64,000 nucleotides of DNA from Basidiobolus meristosporus CBS 931.73. Lineage: Eukaryota; Basidiobolomycota; Basidiobolomycetes; Basidiobolales; Basidiobolaceae. The notes beneath the pieces are model-generated. The model saw only the letters and a list, made by a program, of their open reading frames with translations, was not told the origin of the DNA and made no database searches. The position numbers were made by a program, and so were the translations under genes. The stretch's first letter is position 1; each line of letters starts with the position of its first letter. This document shows, one piece after another, positions 21,929 through 32,870 of the stretch. Where the stretch lies: the NCBI GenBank assembly GCA_002104905.1, contig MCFE01000019.1:62001-126000 (forward strand). The letters run 5' to 3'.

Positions 21929-24157
21929 ATGGAGGATGACCTTGAAGAAGACTCAGAACCCACCCTCCATATGGCCAAAGAATACTTATCTCAAATGACC
22001 TCAAACACAGGAAAGCTAATATACATGAATGTAGTAATCAATGGAGTACCTGCTAAGATTATGTTTGATTTAGGAGCATCACATGAGTACATGTCAAAGC
22101 AATTTGCCTTGTAAGCTGAAATCACATTTGAACCCACCAAATTAACTTCAGTCTCAACAGCTGATGGGAACTCTCACATAATCAGCTGTATTACTCAGCC
22201 TGTAAGAATGAAGATCAAAGACTATGAAGAAGACCTACAGGCCTTTAGGTTTGAGAACTGCAAGTTTGAACTTGTACTTGGGAAAACATGGCCATCCTGT
22301 TGTAATCCATCAATCAACTGGAGAGCCCATGCCACCCATATCCAAAAAGACTACTAGACTATGAGCTCTTACCTGCCTGGCTGGATTTCAACTTGGCCAA
22401 TTCCAGTATACATGAAACAAGTGTACTTAGCAAGGCACAGTTCTGTAGAGCACTTAGAAAAGGTACCCAGATGTTCCACATGGTGGTATTACAGGAGAAT
22501 TCCTCTACTCCAGCACCCCAGTAGGTCCAGACTCTCTTGAAGGAATACTTAGACATATTTCCAGATGAGCTTGTAAGCCTACCACCAGTCAGATATGTGG
22601 ATCATGCCATTGACACAAAAGATAGCCCTCCAGTGAGTAAGACACCATACAGAATGGGTCCATTGGAGTTAGTAGAGATGAAGAGACATATAGATCAGTT
22701 ATTGAAGCAAGAATATATCAGACCCAGCAAGTCACCCTGGGGAGCACCAGTGCTTTTTGTGACAAAAAAGGATGGAACACCTAGGATGAGCATTGACTAC
22801 AAAGCCCTTAGCATGGTTACTGTGAAGAATAAGTACCCCATACCATGGATTGATGAGCTTTTGTACCAACTCAATGGAGCTACCATATTCAGCAAGATTG
22901 ATCTCATGCCAGGATACAACCAAATTGGGGTGAAACTAGAAAACATCCTTAAACAGCATCTATGACCTGCTATAGACATTACAAGTAGTTAGTCATGAGT
23001 TTTGGCATCACCAATGCCGCTGCAACATTCATGACCTTGATGCAAATATTGAGATAATTAGGAGTCCACCTAATTTTTAATATATTATGAACCAGCACTT
23101 GGTTAAATGGCATATTTTAGAATATTAACTTAGAAATTAGTTTGTAAGATAGTTGCTAATAATTAGAAATAAGTGATGTATAGAATTTTAGGAAAATCTG
23201 AAACTTGTCCAAGTAAGCTGAAATTTAGCACATGAACACCTGAAACTTCCTTAATAGCAAGTAAACAGTTACATATACGTAGTTTTGAGAATGTATAAAT
23301 ACTATGTTGCAACTTGGTCAATCAGCAAGTGACTCCCATGCAAATCTCCTGATTCTCCATTTCACTTCCAATATATCTTTCTAATATTTCAACAGCAAAC
23401 TATCTCCCAGGAGTACTTAGACAAGTTAGTGGTAAACTACCTAGATGACATATTGATGTACAGAAAGGCAGAAGAGGACAACCTGGTGATCATTGAAAAG
23501 TCCTGAAGAAGTTAAGACAGAACAAGCAATATGGCAAGCTAGCAAAGTATAAATTCTTGAAGGACAGCTTGAATACCTGAGACACATAGTGAAAGGCACA
23601 GGAGTGACCTTAGACCTCAAGAAGGTTGAAATTATCAAGAATCTGGAGCAGCCCCATAGCATATCAGAGCTCTGATCATTCCTTGGATTGGTTGCCTATT
23701 ATTGGAGACTTGTAAAATCTTTTGCAGGTATTGCAGCCAGTTTAATTGATATCCTCAAGAAAGAGAACACTTTGAAGTAGGACATAGCCTGTAAGACTAC
23801 CTTTCAAATGCTCAAGAATGAACTTGTCAAGCTGCCAAGCTTAAGAATGCTGGACTTGAGAAAAGTGTTTACTCTGCACACAGATGCTTCAGATTATGCA
23901 ATTGGTGGAGTACTGAGCAAAGAATGTGAGGGAAAGGACAACCCATTTGCTTTTGAATCCAAGAAGCTGGACAAAGCAGAACAAAACCATCCAATGCAGG
24001 AGAAGGAGATGTAAGCCATAATACACTGCTTGAAGACCTGGAAATGCCACATTGAAGGAGTCAAGTGCACTATGAAGGCTGATCAAGCCTCACTCAAGTA
24101 TATATTTACTCAGAAGGTACTATCCAAAAGAATGACAAGATGGAGTGAATACATTAA
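21929..24157 (+). pseudogene. Gypsy-C copy 1 protease-RT-RNase H
   Basis: Protease reads MFDLGASHEYM where DSGA is expected. RT is open at 22537-22965 ([32 protein letters not shown]) and is interrupted at 23047 by a solo LTR. It resumes with YLDD at about 23430. RNase H keeps HTDASDYAIGGVLS and TRWSEYI. Several stops occur, and the copy ends at the inverted junction with copy 2. Confidence 0.8.
23047..23394 (+). repeat. Solo LTR, Copia-D family
   Basis: 348-bp insertion in Gypsy-C RT, flanked by GCAAA at 23042-23046 and 23395-23399. It starts TATTGAGA (TG changed to TA) and ends TTTCAACA. Its right half resembles Copia-B in layout (TATAAATACTA, CACTTCCAATAT), but the left half differs, so it is a separate, related family. 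Confidence 0.8.
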
Positions 24158-24604
24158 ACTGCTCAGTGACTCCAGTAGTTCTGGGGTGATATGCCACGGT
24201 TTTCAAGTGCTTGATTTGATGCATATCCAGGTAAGCTTCCAATATCTTTGCCATAATGTTTGCTCCTCTATTAGGTAAAGTCTCCACTGGTCATTCAAAC
24301 TTCATAAGGATCTCATGGTACATGAAACTTGCAACTTCTTGTCACTGGCTACAAGTACTGCTTTAGCCACTGGCCATTTGGTGGCATGATTAATTGCTAC
24401 CAGGATCCAATGGCTGCATATCCTGGTGATTGGCAGTCTTCCAACAAAGTCAATTTCCCATCTTTCAAGTGGTCCTACAGGCTCCAAGGGAAAGAGTTCA
24501 GCAACTCTCTGTGGTTGGCCTTGGTTGATTTGGCAATTTGGGCATGTTTTCACTAGCTTCTCAATGTCTTGTTTCATTCTGGGCCACCATGCTTTAGCTT
24601 TCAC
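24158..24604 (-). pseudogene. Gypsy-C copy 2 integrase, partial
   Basis: The H2C2-type zinc-binding end (CPNCQINQGQPQR) is followed by the core with WEIDFVGRLP carrying the first catalytic Asp. After a frameshift near 24300 the core continues to a YHPRTTG segment at the junction. The catalytic Glu region is reached just as the copy ends. Confidence 0.75.
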
Positions 24605-24679
24605 AAGGCTATAGGCTCCTTCAGTTCCAAGATGTCCATATCCATTGTGTAGCTTATGTATTAAATCCAGGCAAGCAAC

Positions 24680-25519
24680 TCAAGGGCAATAGGTAATAGG
24701 GCTTCCATCAATAATTAGGTAGAGTGTTTCATCCTGTACCACCAATTTGCTGGCTTCATCCTGGATTATCTTCTTGATATCTTCATCCACCTTATTAGGA
24801 ATGGCTTGGTCCTCCCAGTACTTTGGTAATAGGCTAGGCCAATCTGATTCATGCACCAAGTTGAATTGTGCAACTTGTTTTAATCTTGATAAGGTGTCAG
24901 CAGCCATGTTATTTTTTCCAGGGCAGTAGACAATCTCCAAATCAAATTGCTGAATGTAGTCACTCCATCTTGTGATTCTTCTAGAGAGTACCTTTTGAGT
25001 AAATATATACTTGAGGGAGGCATGATCAGTCTTCACAGTGCATTTGACTCCTTCAATATAGCATCCCCATGTCTTCAAACAGTGTATTGAAGCAAGCATC
25101 TCCTTCTCATGCACTGGATAGTTTTGTTCTGCTGAGTTCAGCTTCTTGAACTCAAAGGCAACAGGGTAGTCCATTCTCTTGTGTTCTTGGCTCAACACTC
25201 CAACAATTGCATAATCTGAAGCATCTGTGCAAAAAGTAAGCTCTTTTCTGAAGTCAGGAATTCTTAAGTTTGGTAGCTTAGCAAGTTCATACTTGTGTGA
25301 CTGGATGGCAATCTCACAAGCTATGTCCCACTTGTTGGTATTGTCTTTCTTGAGGATATCAGTTAAAGGGGCTGCAATACCTGTAAAGGACTTGACAAAT
25401 CCCCAATAATAGAAAACCACTCCAAGGAATGATCCAAGCTCTGATATGCTATGGGGCTGCATCAGATTCTTGATAACTTCAACCTTCTTAGGGGGTAAGG
25501 CTACTCCTGTGCTAGTCAC
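24680..25519 (-). pseudogene. Gypsy-C copy 2 RT end and RNase H
   Basis: A 279-codon open stretch starts at the end of RT (LGVVFYYWGFVKSFTGIAAPL). It contains an RNase H-like domain (FCTDASDYAIVGVLSQ, KTDHASLKYIFTQ, VYCPGKNNMAADTLSR) with conserved acidic residues. It is the longest intact piece of Gypsy-C in the window. It is broken from the RT core by stops near 25520-25600. Confidence 0.8.
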
Positions 25520-25597
25520 TATTTGTCAAAGATATTCAACATGTTCCTTGAAGAATTCACACTTGGATAGCTTGTCATAAAGCTTATTCTCTCCTAG

Positions 25598-26426
25598 CTA
25601 CTTCAAGACCTTTTCAATGTGCACCAAGTGATCCTCTTCTGTCTTACTGTATATCAACATATGATCTAGGTAGATTATCACAAGCTTGTCTAAGTACTCT
25701 TGGAAGACAATCTGCATCTGGGTCATGAATGTTGCAGGCTCATTGGTGAGGCAAGAGCTCATGACTAAGTACTTGTAATGTCCATATCTGGTCCTGAATG
25801 CTGTCTTAGGGATGTCTTCTGGCTTCACCCTAATCTGGTTGTATCATGACATGAGGTCAATCTTGCTGAAAATAGTGGCTCCATTGAGTTAGTCCAAAAG
25901 CTCATTGATCCAAGGTATGGGGTACTTATTCTTCACGGTAACTGAGTTGAGGGCTCTGTAGTCAATGCACATCTTAAGTGCTCCATCCTTCTTCCTCACA
26001 AAGTACTGGTGCTCCCCAAGGTGACTTGCTGGGTCTGATATATCCTTGCTCCAGTAACTGATCTACTTGTCTCTTCATCTCTTCCAACTCCAATAGACTT
26101 ATTCTGTGAGGTGCCTTACTCACTGGAGGTCTATCTCCTGTTTCAGTGGCAGGATCCACATCTCTGACTGGTGGTAGGCTTACAAGCTCATCTGGAAATA
26201 CCTCTGAATATTCCCAAAAAAGTGTCTGGACCTTGTGGGGTACTGGAGTAGAGGAATCCTCCTCTAATACTGCCATCAGGAACATCTGGGTGCCTTTTCT
26301 TAGTGCTCTACAGAACTGTGTCTTGCTAAGTTCACTTGTTTTATGCTCACTGGAATTGACCAAGTAAATCCAGTTTGGAAGGTAATAGCTCATAGGTCTT
26401 GTTGTCCTTCTGAATCTGAGTAGCAT
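25598..26426 (-). pseudogene. Gypsy-C copy 2 reverse transcriptase
   Basis: Two frames cover the RT: 26426-25974 ([26 protein letters not shown]) and 25828-25598. The catalytic box reads YLDH instead of YLDD, so the enzyme is dead. A frameshift lies near 26000. Confidence 0.8.
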
Positions 26427-26590
26427 GTGTTCTCCAGTTGATCAATGTATTACAACAAAATGGCTAGGTTTTCCCAAGTACAAGGTCAAACTTGCAGTTC
26501 CCAAATATATAGGCCTGTAGATCTTCTTCATAGTCATTGATCTTCATCCTTAGTGGCTGAGTAATATGGTTGATTATGTGAGAGTTCCCA

Positions 26591-26827
26591 TCAGCTGTTG
26601 AGACTGAAGTTTGATTTGGTGGGTTCCAAGTTGATTCCAGCTTTCAAAGCAAATTGCTCTAACATGTACCCATGCAATGCTCCTGAGTCAATTATGATCT
26701 TGGCAGGTACTCCATTGATTACTCCATTCAAGTATAATACCTTTCCTGAGTTTGAGGTCATCTGGGATAGGTATTCTTCTGTCATATGGAAGGTAAGTTC
26801 TGAGTCTTCTTCAAGCTCATCCTCCAT
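26591..26827 (-). pseudogene. Gypsy-C copy 2 aspartic protease
   Basis: Open 78-codon stretch carrying IIIDSGALHGYM, the DSGA-type active site kept in this copy, followed by the flap region. The N-terminal acidic stretch (MEDELEEDSEL) is shared with copy 1. Confidence 0.75.
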
Positions 26828-26869
26828 GTTACTATGCTCCAGGGCCTCAATATGGTTAAAGGTTCTTGA

Positions 26870-27706
26870 TGGCTGGTGCCCATTTCTTCTCTGAGGGCAG
26901 TACTTTGCAATTTGTCCCTGCTGGTGGCAATTGAAGCAAAGTCATTTCTTCTTACATTCTTCTTAGGTAGGATTCTTCTGCAGAGCATCTATTTCCATTG
27001 GCACTGCTTCTGACTGTCTTCTTTAATAGTGATAGTAGCCTCTCTGATTAGTCATTGTGGGCTTCCCAACTCCAAGCATAGCTGTGTCATAGTCAATGGC
27101 AATCTTGATGGCTTTTTCAATAGTGTGAGGTCTTGAATAATTCACTCCCTTACAAATTCTTTCTTTAAACCCATCAATAAAGTAGTCAACTTGGACCAGA
27201 GGGTCCATTCTTTCAATTTGCCCAAGTAGACATCTATATTACTAAGTGTACTCTTGGACCATTCCTTTCTGTCTGAGTGTCTTCAACTCTCTTCTTAGTA
27301 GTGTCCGTTGGTGTGGGGGCTCAGAGGCATCCTGAATTTCCAACACAATCTCATCCCAGATAGAGATTGTGGAGCATCCCATCATGGTGGCTGACCTGAT
27401 CTTGTTGTGGTACCACTGTAAAACTGCATCTGCCAGGTAAGAGGCTGCATAATGTAACTAGCTTTCTGGAGCAATTCCTTTAGCCTTGAAAGCTTCTTCA
27501 ATCAGGAAGAGCCAAGCTCCCAGGTTTTCATTGAATCAACCATGGTACCAGTTGACCTTCACACTAAAGTTGCTCTTGACAGGGTTTTGTGGGCTTTGGG
27601 CCATGGTAGTCATTCCTTGTTGCTGATGGCTAAGGATCTGGAGTAACTGTTGCTGCTGGGCCAGGATTTGTTGCATAGCATTCTTCCATTCTTGATTTTT
27701 GGACAT
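26870..27706 (-). pseudogene. Gypsy-C copy 2 gag
   Basis: Starts at ATG 27706 with a Gln-rich N-terminus (QQQQLLQILSHQQQ). It continues with the retrotransposon gag pattern (AWLFLIEEAFKAKGIAPES, LQWYHNK). The CCHC knuckle region is at about 26890-26960. Several stops interrupt it. Confidence 0.75.
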
Positions 27707-27764
27707 CTTGAAGGAGGCTTTTTCTTTCTTCAGGAGGGATGTTTCTGGTTATTGCTGCTACCAA

Positions 27765-28001
27765 TGTTACAAGTCTTGGTATAAGAGCTGTAGAGGAATA
27801 GGGAGTTTAGCTAGTATTGTATTCACTAAAACTTGAACTTCTGTTTATTGAGGTTCCAGCAGCTCCTTATATACATTTTGCCAGATCAATTGCTGACTAA
27901 TTGTATTTTCCTAATGTAGGCTGTGGCTGATGACTCATTTGATTGCATCATCATCACCCAATAAGATCCTACTTAATATATCTATTTCTGTCTGATAAGG
28001 A
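27765..28001 (-). repeat. Gypsy-C copy 2 5' LTR
   Basis: Inner edge at 27765 (TGTTACA on plus). The outer edge is near 28001, where ORFx sequence starts. The length agrees with the split LTR of copy 1. A canonical TG start is not seen, so the outer limit is approximate. Confidence 0.7.
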
Positions 28002-29874
28002 TCCCCATATGCTCTGGTTTTCAGCTGGCACTGTAAGGTCAAGCACCTCACCTCCCATTCTTTGCAATAAATACTTGCAATATTCAAGTGCATTGTCTTG
28101 TGTACTGCTTCTGAAGAAGTGCTGCAACCCCTTCATGTGCCTATTGATTTTCCAAAATATTCCTGTAATTATTGTGATAGTATTTTGAGTCCTTGTTATT
28201 ATTGCTGAGTCTAACAGTAGGATCTCCCCTATGTGTACAATTGAAGATGTGGAGGCAGTGGTAGACAAATTGTCTTTCTCTGCAAGCTCATTTACCTCAC
28301 TGGAGTGTAGCTCAGCTGAGTGCACTTAAAACACTTCAGAAAGCAGCTGTTTACTTGTTGGTAACTCTTCTTGGTTAGTATGGGATTCAGCCCGCTCTGG
28401 GCTGACAACACTACTCAATGAGGGCTGCAGCTTTTTTCTGACTCTTCCCTGTGACTGGCTGGGTAGACTTTTTTCTCTTCACATTTACCTTTATCACTGC
28501 CAAATCTTTCACAACTACTTCACCTGGCTGCTGCTTGTATTGTTCTATGTTTTCTTTTTGATGAATGCTGCACTGATGTATCTCCTTTTGCCAGCTTGTC
28601 CCTTGCTGGCACACTCCCAGTAACCTGATGTTTCTTTGCTGCTTATTTGGAGCTTTCAGCTCTGGTGTTGACAGGCTCCTGAGAAAGCTGTGGGCTTTTA
28701 CCACTTTAAGTCCTTCACTACTACTATGGCTGAGTGCTTCTTGTATTGAACTCTGCTTTCTCCTTGTCAAATGCAACACTGATGCATCATTCTCTGCCAG
28801 CTTGTCCCTTGCTGGCATTCTGCAGGCAGACAGATGTTTTTTGCTGCTTATTTGGAGCTTCCAACCCTGCATGTAACAGGCTATGCAGAAAGCTGCAAGT
28901 TACTGTCACTTCCAGGACCCTCACTGCTACATTGGCTGAGTGCTTCTTCTATTGAGCCAAGTGTTGTCCTTGCTGACTACTACACTGATGCATCTGTCTC
29001 TGCCTACTTGTCCCTTATTGGTAATCCTCTGGGTACCAGATGTTTTTTTGCCACTTTTTTTGAGTTTCAATCCCTGCTTGTGACAAGCTCATGAGGATGC
29101 TGCTGGTGTTTAGGTACAGTGCTGTTGCTCTTTTAATGGCCTCTTAAATATTAGCCCATCCTTGATTACTGCAGTAAATGGCTTCATGGATCATCAATGT
29201 CTTTTGATTTTTAGGCCTGGGTATAAACACCACAGTCACTCCCTTATATGGTGTTATTGGTTTTTCTGTGGGTTTCAAGTTTGGGCATTAATATTGCTCT
29301 TCAAAATCTGTACAGTGTTGCTTGCAATTGCATTGGGAAATGGCGCAATTCCTGACTGTGAAATTGAGCTACTTGAGTGCCATCTTTGCTGCCTAGATGT
29401 GGCATTCTCTACCTGGGATGTTGATTGCTCTACACAGATTATCTGCTTATCCTGGCACTGGACTATTTCCTGATTTCTTGGGGTCAATACATCTATTCAA
29501 TCAGCCACTGCACCTTATTGCCTTATTAATGTTCTGATAAGAGCTGATAACATACTTGCTAATACTGGTAGTAGTGATATAATGGTGGTTATTTGTTGGC
29601 CTTCCACACGTAGCTACATTTGCTACATTCTCTTCTGTTTAAGAATTATGGTCAGCTTGTGGCTCCACCAAGATTCACACTTGCCTACTTAACTGAGAGC
29701 TTGACAATTCTTCATTTTTACTATCAGTGGGCACACTGTCAGTGTGGCTTTTTTTGGAAATAGCCCTGCTTGTTGCACTGGATGTCAGAGTAAGCTGTTA
29801 TCTAACCAAATATCTGCTGATGCTTGCAATTGGGCTTGGCCAGGAGCTAGACATATTTGTTTTATTTTTTGGTA
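28002..29874 (-). pseudogene. ORFx, T-element accessory ORF (copy 1), C-terminus lost
   Basis: Homologous along its length to 47640-49474. The start codon aligned with ATG 49474 is ACG here. Features in order: a Ser/Thr-rich basic N-terminus, a coiled-coil-like stretch at 29275-29487 (QEIVQCQDKQIICVEQSTSQV), then three ~206-bp tandem repeats and a basic Lys-rich region, with one intact piece at 28872-28411. The last part is cut off by the Gypsy-C LTR at 28001. Function unknown. Its constant head-to-head position next to tnp2 suggests an element-encoded accessory protein. Confidence 0.6.
28505..29105 (-). repeat. Three ~206-bp tandem repeats inside ORFx
   Basis: Equivalent blocks (GATGTTT-CTTTGCTGCTTA and variants) start at 28627, 28833 and 29039, exactly 206 bases apart. 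Each unit encodes about 69 residues with a conserved CQQGTS-type core and a Ser-rich ALSxSSSEG stretch. Confidence 0.8.
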
Positions 29875-29972
29875 GCGTACATATGGAAGTGAGTTGAACC
29901 AAATGGGAAATAGCGTTGTCAATATGTAGGTATGTTGTGCCACAGCTTTATTTATAATGTTACCGCAGTGGG

Positions 29973-30507
29973 TCATCATTGAATTGTGCATTCACATAGG
30001 TGCAACATCTCAAGCACACAATTGTCTTAAAATTGCATTAGTATTGACAAAAAAGTGATATAACAGCATTACATTTTTGGGTGTTAAGCTGTTTGCCCCA
30101 TGGACAAGTCTTCTTTTATTCAACATCATTAGAATAAAAATAACCTTGTGGCATTTGTAGCAAAAGACTCTCAGCCATGAAGCATGCAGACAGAATAGCA
30201 GGTATTACAAAGAATACAGCCAGTATTTTGCCAAATAATTATTACTTCAGCATTCATCATTCAGCACTGTACCATCAATATCTTGCCAGCCACTTGACAC
30301 TCTCACAATGACACCTAGCTGTACTTGTCACCTCATGTAAACTGTTTCAGGTGACTTTGTTATGCATTAAGGCTCACCTCAGCCTTTGAAATATGGCTTA
30401 CAGAGTGATCGCTCTGAAGAAGGCTTACTGATAGATTGTGAGCCTATCTTCCCCTACAATAGTACTCTGCAAGAGCCCAAGAAAATGCCTATCAGTAGTG
30501 AGACAAC
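29973..30507 (+). pseudogene. tnp2 transposase 5' part (T copy 1)
   Basis: Begins at GGGTCATCATTG, shared with 37611 and 49568, includes the ATGGACAAG start at 30099 and a Cys/His-containing segment (CG.C...), and runs to the Copia-A LTR at 30508. It is frame-shifted relative to the other copies. Confidence 0.55.
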
Positions 30508-30872
30508 TCTTGAGATATTGGACTATTTGGTATCATTCAGCAGCTGTAAGTTTACTTAGCAATTATGGACTAGTCTTAGTTACTGTTGGACTAACATAAA
30601 GCCCTAGCTTTCCCACTATTTTCAGTTCTATGATCCTATCATTATACCCCTATAGTCAAGATCAAATCAGCACTTTTACCAAAAATTATGTAATAACCTG
30701 AGACTGTTGCAGAATGCACCTGAATGCTGAGTAACCCTCCTACTAAGTGTTACAGTTGTACTACTTCTACAAAGGTATAAGTGCTGAGCATCTTTATGAA
30801 TAAACAACAGTTCAAATATTTCAGCATCTCTTGATAAGCTGCATATATCCAAATCACTTCTTAAATTGCAAC
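30508..30872 (+). repeat. Copia-A LTR, old copy
   Basis: 365-bp diverged version of the 369-bp LTR at 38178, from TCTTGAGATATTGG to GCAACA. The TATA-like and AATAAA blocks are still visible. The primer-binding site GATTATGAGCCCC follows. Confidence 0.85.
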
Positions 30873-31260
30873 AGATTATGAGCCCCAATTGCCTTAATCT
30901 ATCCAAAAGATGACTTCTACAAGCAACTAGAACAGTACAAATATCTTCCCAAAGTAAGGGAGAGGTCAGATGAGAAGTACCAAAGACATTGGAGAATCAA
31001 GATGCTGCTCCGCCTTAAGCAAAGAAAGCTTTGGAATATAGAAGCAGGAATAGAAGTTGAGCCCAAAGGAACAGCAGAAGAAGTGGAGAAGTTTCAAGAG
31101 AAGGATGGAAAGGCATAATTTGCCATATATATCAATGTGCAAGATTCCTTCATTGAACCAACCCATGCTTCAAATACTGCCAAAGCAGCATTGGAATTCT
31201 TAGAGAGGATCTTAAGAGCAAAGTTGGTTTAAGCAAGCTTTATTTAAAGCAAAAGTGCCT
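30873..31260 (+). pseudogene. Copia-A gag fragment
   Basis: Lines up with the start of gag at 38583 onward (ERKLWNI-like and KGTAEEVEKFQEKD-like stretches), with stops and a frameshift. It ends near 31260, where tnp2 sequence resumes, so the rest of this Copia-A copy is deleted. Confidence 0.8.
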
Positions 31261-31261
31261 T

Positions 31262-31427
31262 AACAGTAAATGATGTAATTTTGTGGCCTGAGAAGGTGCA
31301 TACTCCCACCAATATCATCAATGCAGGCTTTGCGGAGTTACTGCTCCTTTGTGCCAACATTGTCCTGGGATGCATCTACAATATGTTTGGTACAAATGGG
31401 AAATTGTCACACAGCTGGCATCATTTT
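31262..31427 (+). pseudogene. tnp2 middle segment (T copy 1, continued)
   Basis: Aligns with 42898-43065 downstream of the intact Copia-A (AGTAAATGATG, then ATTGTCCTGGGATGC against ATCATTCTAGGATGC). It shows that the Copia-A relic was inserted within tnp2. Confidence 0.6.
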
Positions 31428-31700
31428 GTTGTAAGATTTCTAGGTATACTGGAGGTAATTGGGAGAACATATGAATTTTGGGGTCTCACTTGTTGATTTA
31501 TTGAATAAAAATATTTTTTATATTGCTGATTGTTCTTGGCATAATATACATATCAAATAGGTTTAGGCAGGTACCTGATATGTATATGTGCAATGTTTGG
31601 GGCTGCTTGGACAAATCTGAGAGTTTCCATGTTTTGGGTGTCTGATAATTTGATGAACATATTGCAAGTAAATCTGTAGAAGGCAGTTGCTTGTGGTCTG
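31428..31700 (-). repeat. Degraded Copia-B LTR
   Basis: Minus-strand LTR relic beginning TGTTGTAAGATTTC and keeping GATTTATTGAAT, TTGGGGCTG.TTGGACAA and AGTAAATC blocks. The remaining ~60 bases of the LTR are missing. It splits tnp2. Confidence 0.65.
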
Positions 31701-32870
31701 CATTCTTTCTCTTGAAGCTCACCCTCTGATTCCCCAAGGTATTCACTTACCCTCTGTCCACTACTTTGGAACTGCTGCCTTGATGAGTCCTGTACATATT
31801 GCTCTTAGAAGCTACTTGGCTCTACTAATATATCATATAGTACATAATTCATTTGAGTTAAAAACTCATTCAAAGTTTCTCTGGTACCCAGGCTGAGATC
31901 CAAACAGATGTGTCTGGCCTTTACTATGCAAATTGCATGCAGAATTGCTGTTGCATGACTTCCTCATCACATCCCCTCACTCCCAGCACATTGTTGATTT
32001 CAATGCTTGTGTTGTTAAATATCTTCTTACATACATTGGCTGACATCTAAATGTAGAGCTCATGCCAAAGCTTTCTACTCAAACTTTTCCATCTCTGTCA
32101 GCTCTCTGAGGTATCCAGTTCTGCTAGATTAATGGGTAGTGCCCAAATATCAGTATGAAGGCATATCACAGGCACTTGGGCCATACTGAAATCATCTGGA
32201 AAGAACTCAAATGGATCCAACATCAACTTTTCCAGACTGGACCACACATGTTAGTGGTGGGATGGGTTTTGTCTGGGTTATACTAAAGATGAGTTGAGAC
32301 TTGGCATAGTGACCATAGTGAGGGATTTGAAGACTCATACAGTAGTATATGGGCATCAGCCTAGTCTTATATTAAGTATGTATAAGAGCTCATGAGAATG
32401 ATAAATTTTCCATATATTATGCATGTCATATCTTGGATTGCATTGGCACAAACAGTGCACATCAGTTGCAGATTTCCTATTTGTTTATAGACTTGTGGGT
32501 AAATCATCAGTAAAATCATCAAGCCATTGTTTAAGGATGATTTTGGCTGCATAATGATGGGCTATTTGGCAATTGATGGAGACTTAATAATAATGCATGG
32601 CAAGTTAGATAAACTTAGCGGATCTTGCTAAATTGATTCATACCATATCTACTAAATCTTGTACCAATTTTAATTTGGCATACTCATCTCAATGGCCATT
32701 TCTTACCAACCTCATCACTGCCACCAAATTCTCTTTGACACACTCAAGTCAATCTATACCAAGTACTGTGGGCCATCTAACCTAATCTACTCAAGCATAT
32801 CCCTTGTTAAGCTTCTCTGCTATTACCAAAACTATGACCCTACAAGGCTTAATCCTCTATCCATGGCAAC
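31701..32870. other. Unassigned AT-rich sequence inside the nest
   Basis: No LTR, transposase or polyprotein similarity could be seen on either strand, and open frames are under 70 codons. It may be a further decayed element specific to this insertion. Confidence 0.5.

Larger units (their letters stand above)
15314..24157 (+). mobile_element. Gypsy-C copy 1 (Ty3-type LTR retrotransposon), truncated, with nested insertions
   Basis: 5' LTR pieces at 15314-15411 and 20374-20514 are split by Copia-B copy 1. A candidate primer-binding site and a decayed gag-protease-RT-RNase H follow, ending abruptly at 24157, where an opposite-strand copy begins. The domain order protease-RT-RNase H-integrase (seen in copy 2) defines Ty3/Gypsy type. 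It also holds a MITE (21097-21568) and a solo Copia-D LTR (23047-23394). The outer LTR edge is uncertain: no TG start is visible. Confidence 0.8.
24158..28001 (-). mobile_element. Gypsy-C copy 2, 5' two-thirds
   Basis: Opposite-strand copy reading from its 5' LTR (27765-28001) through gag, protease, RT, RNase H and part of integrase. It stops at 24158, fused to copy 1 inside the integrase core, so the 3' end and 3' LTR are missing. It is better preserved than copy 1 in RNase H. Confidence 0.85.
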
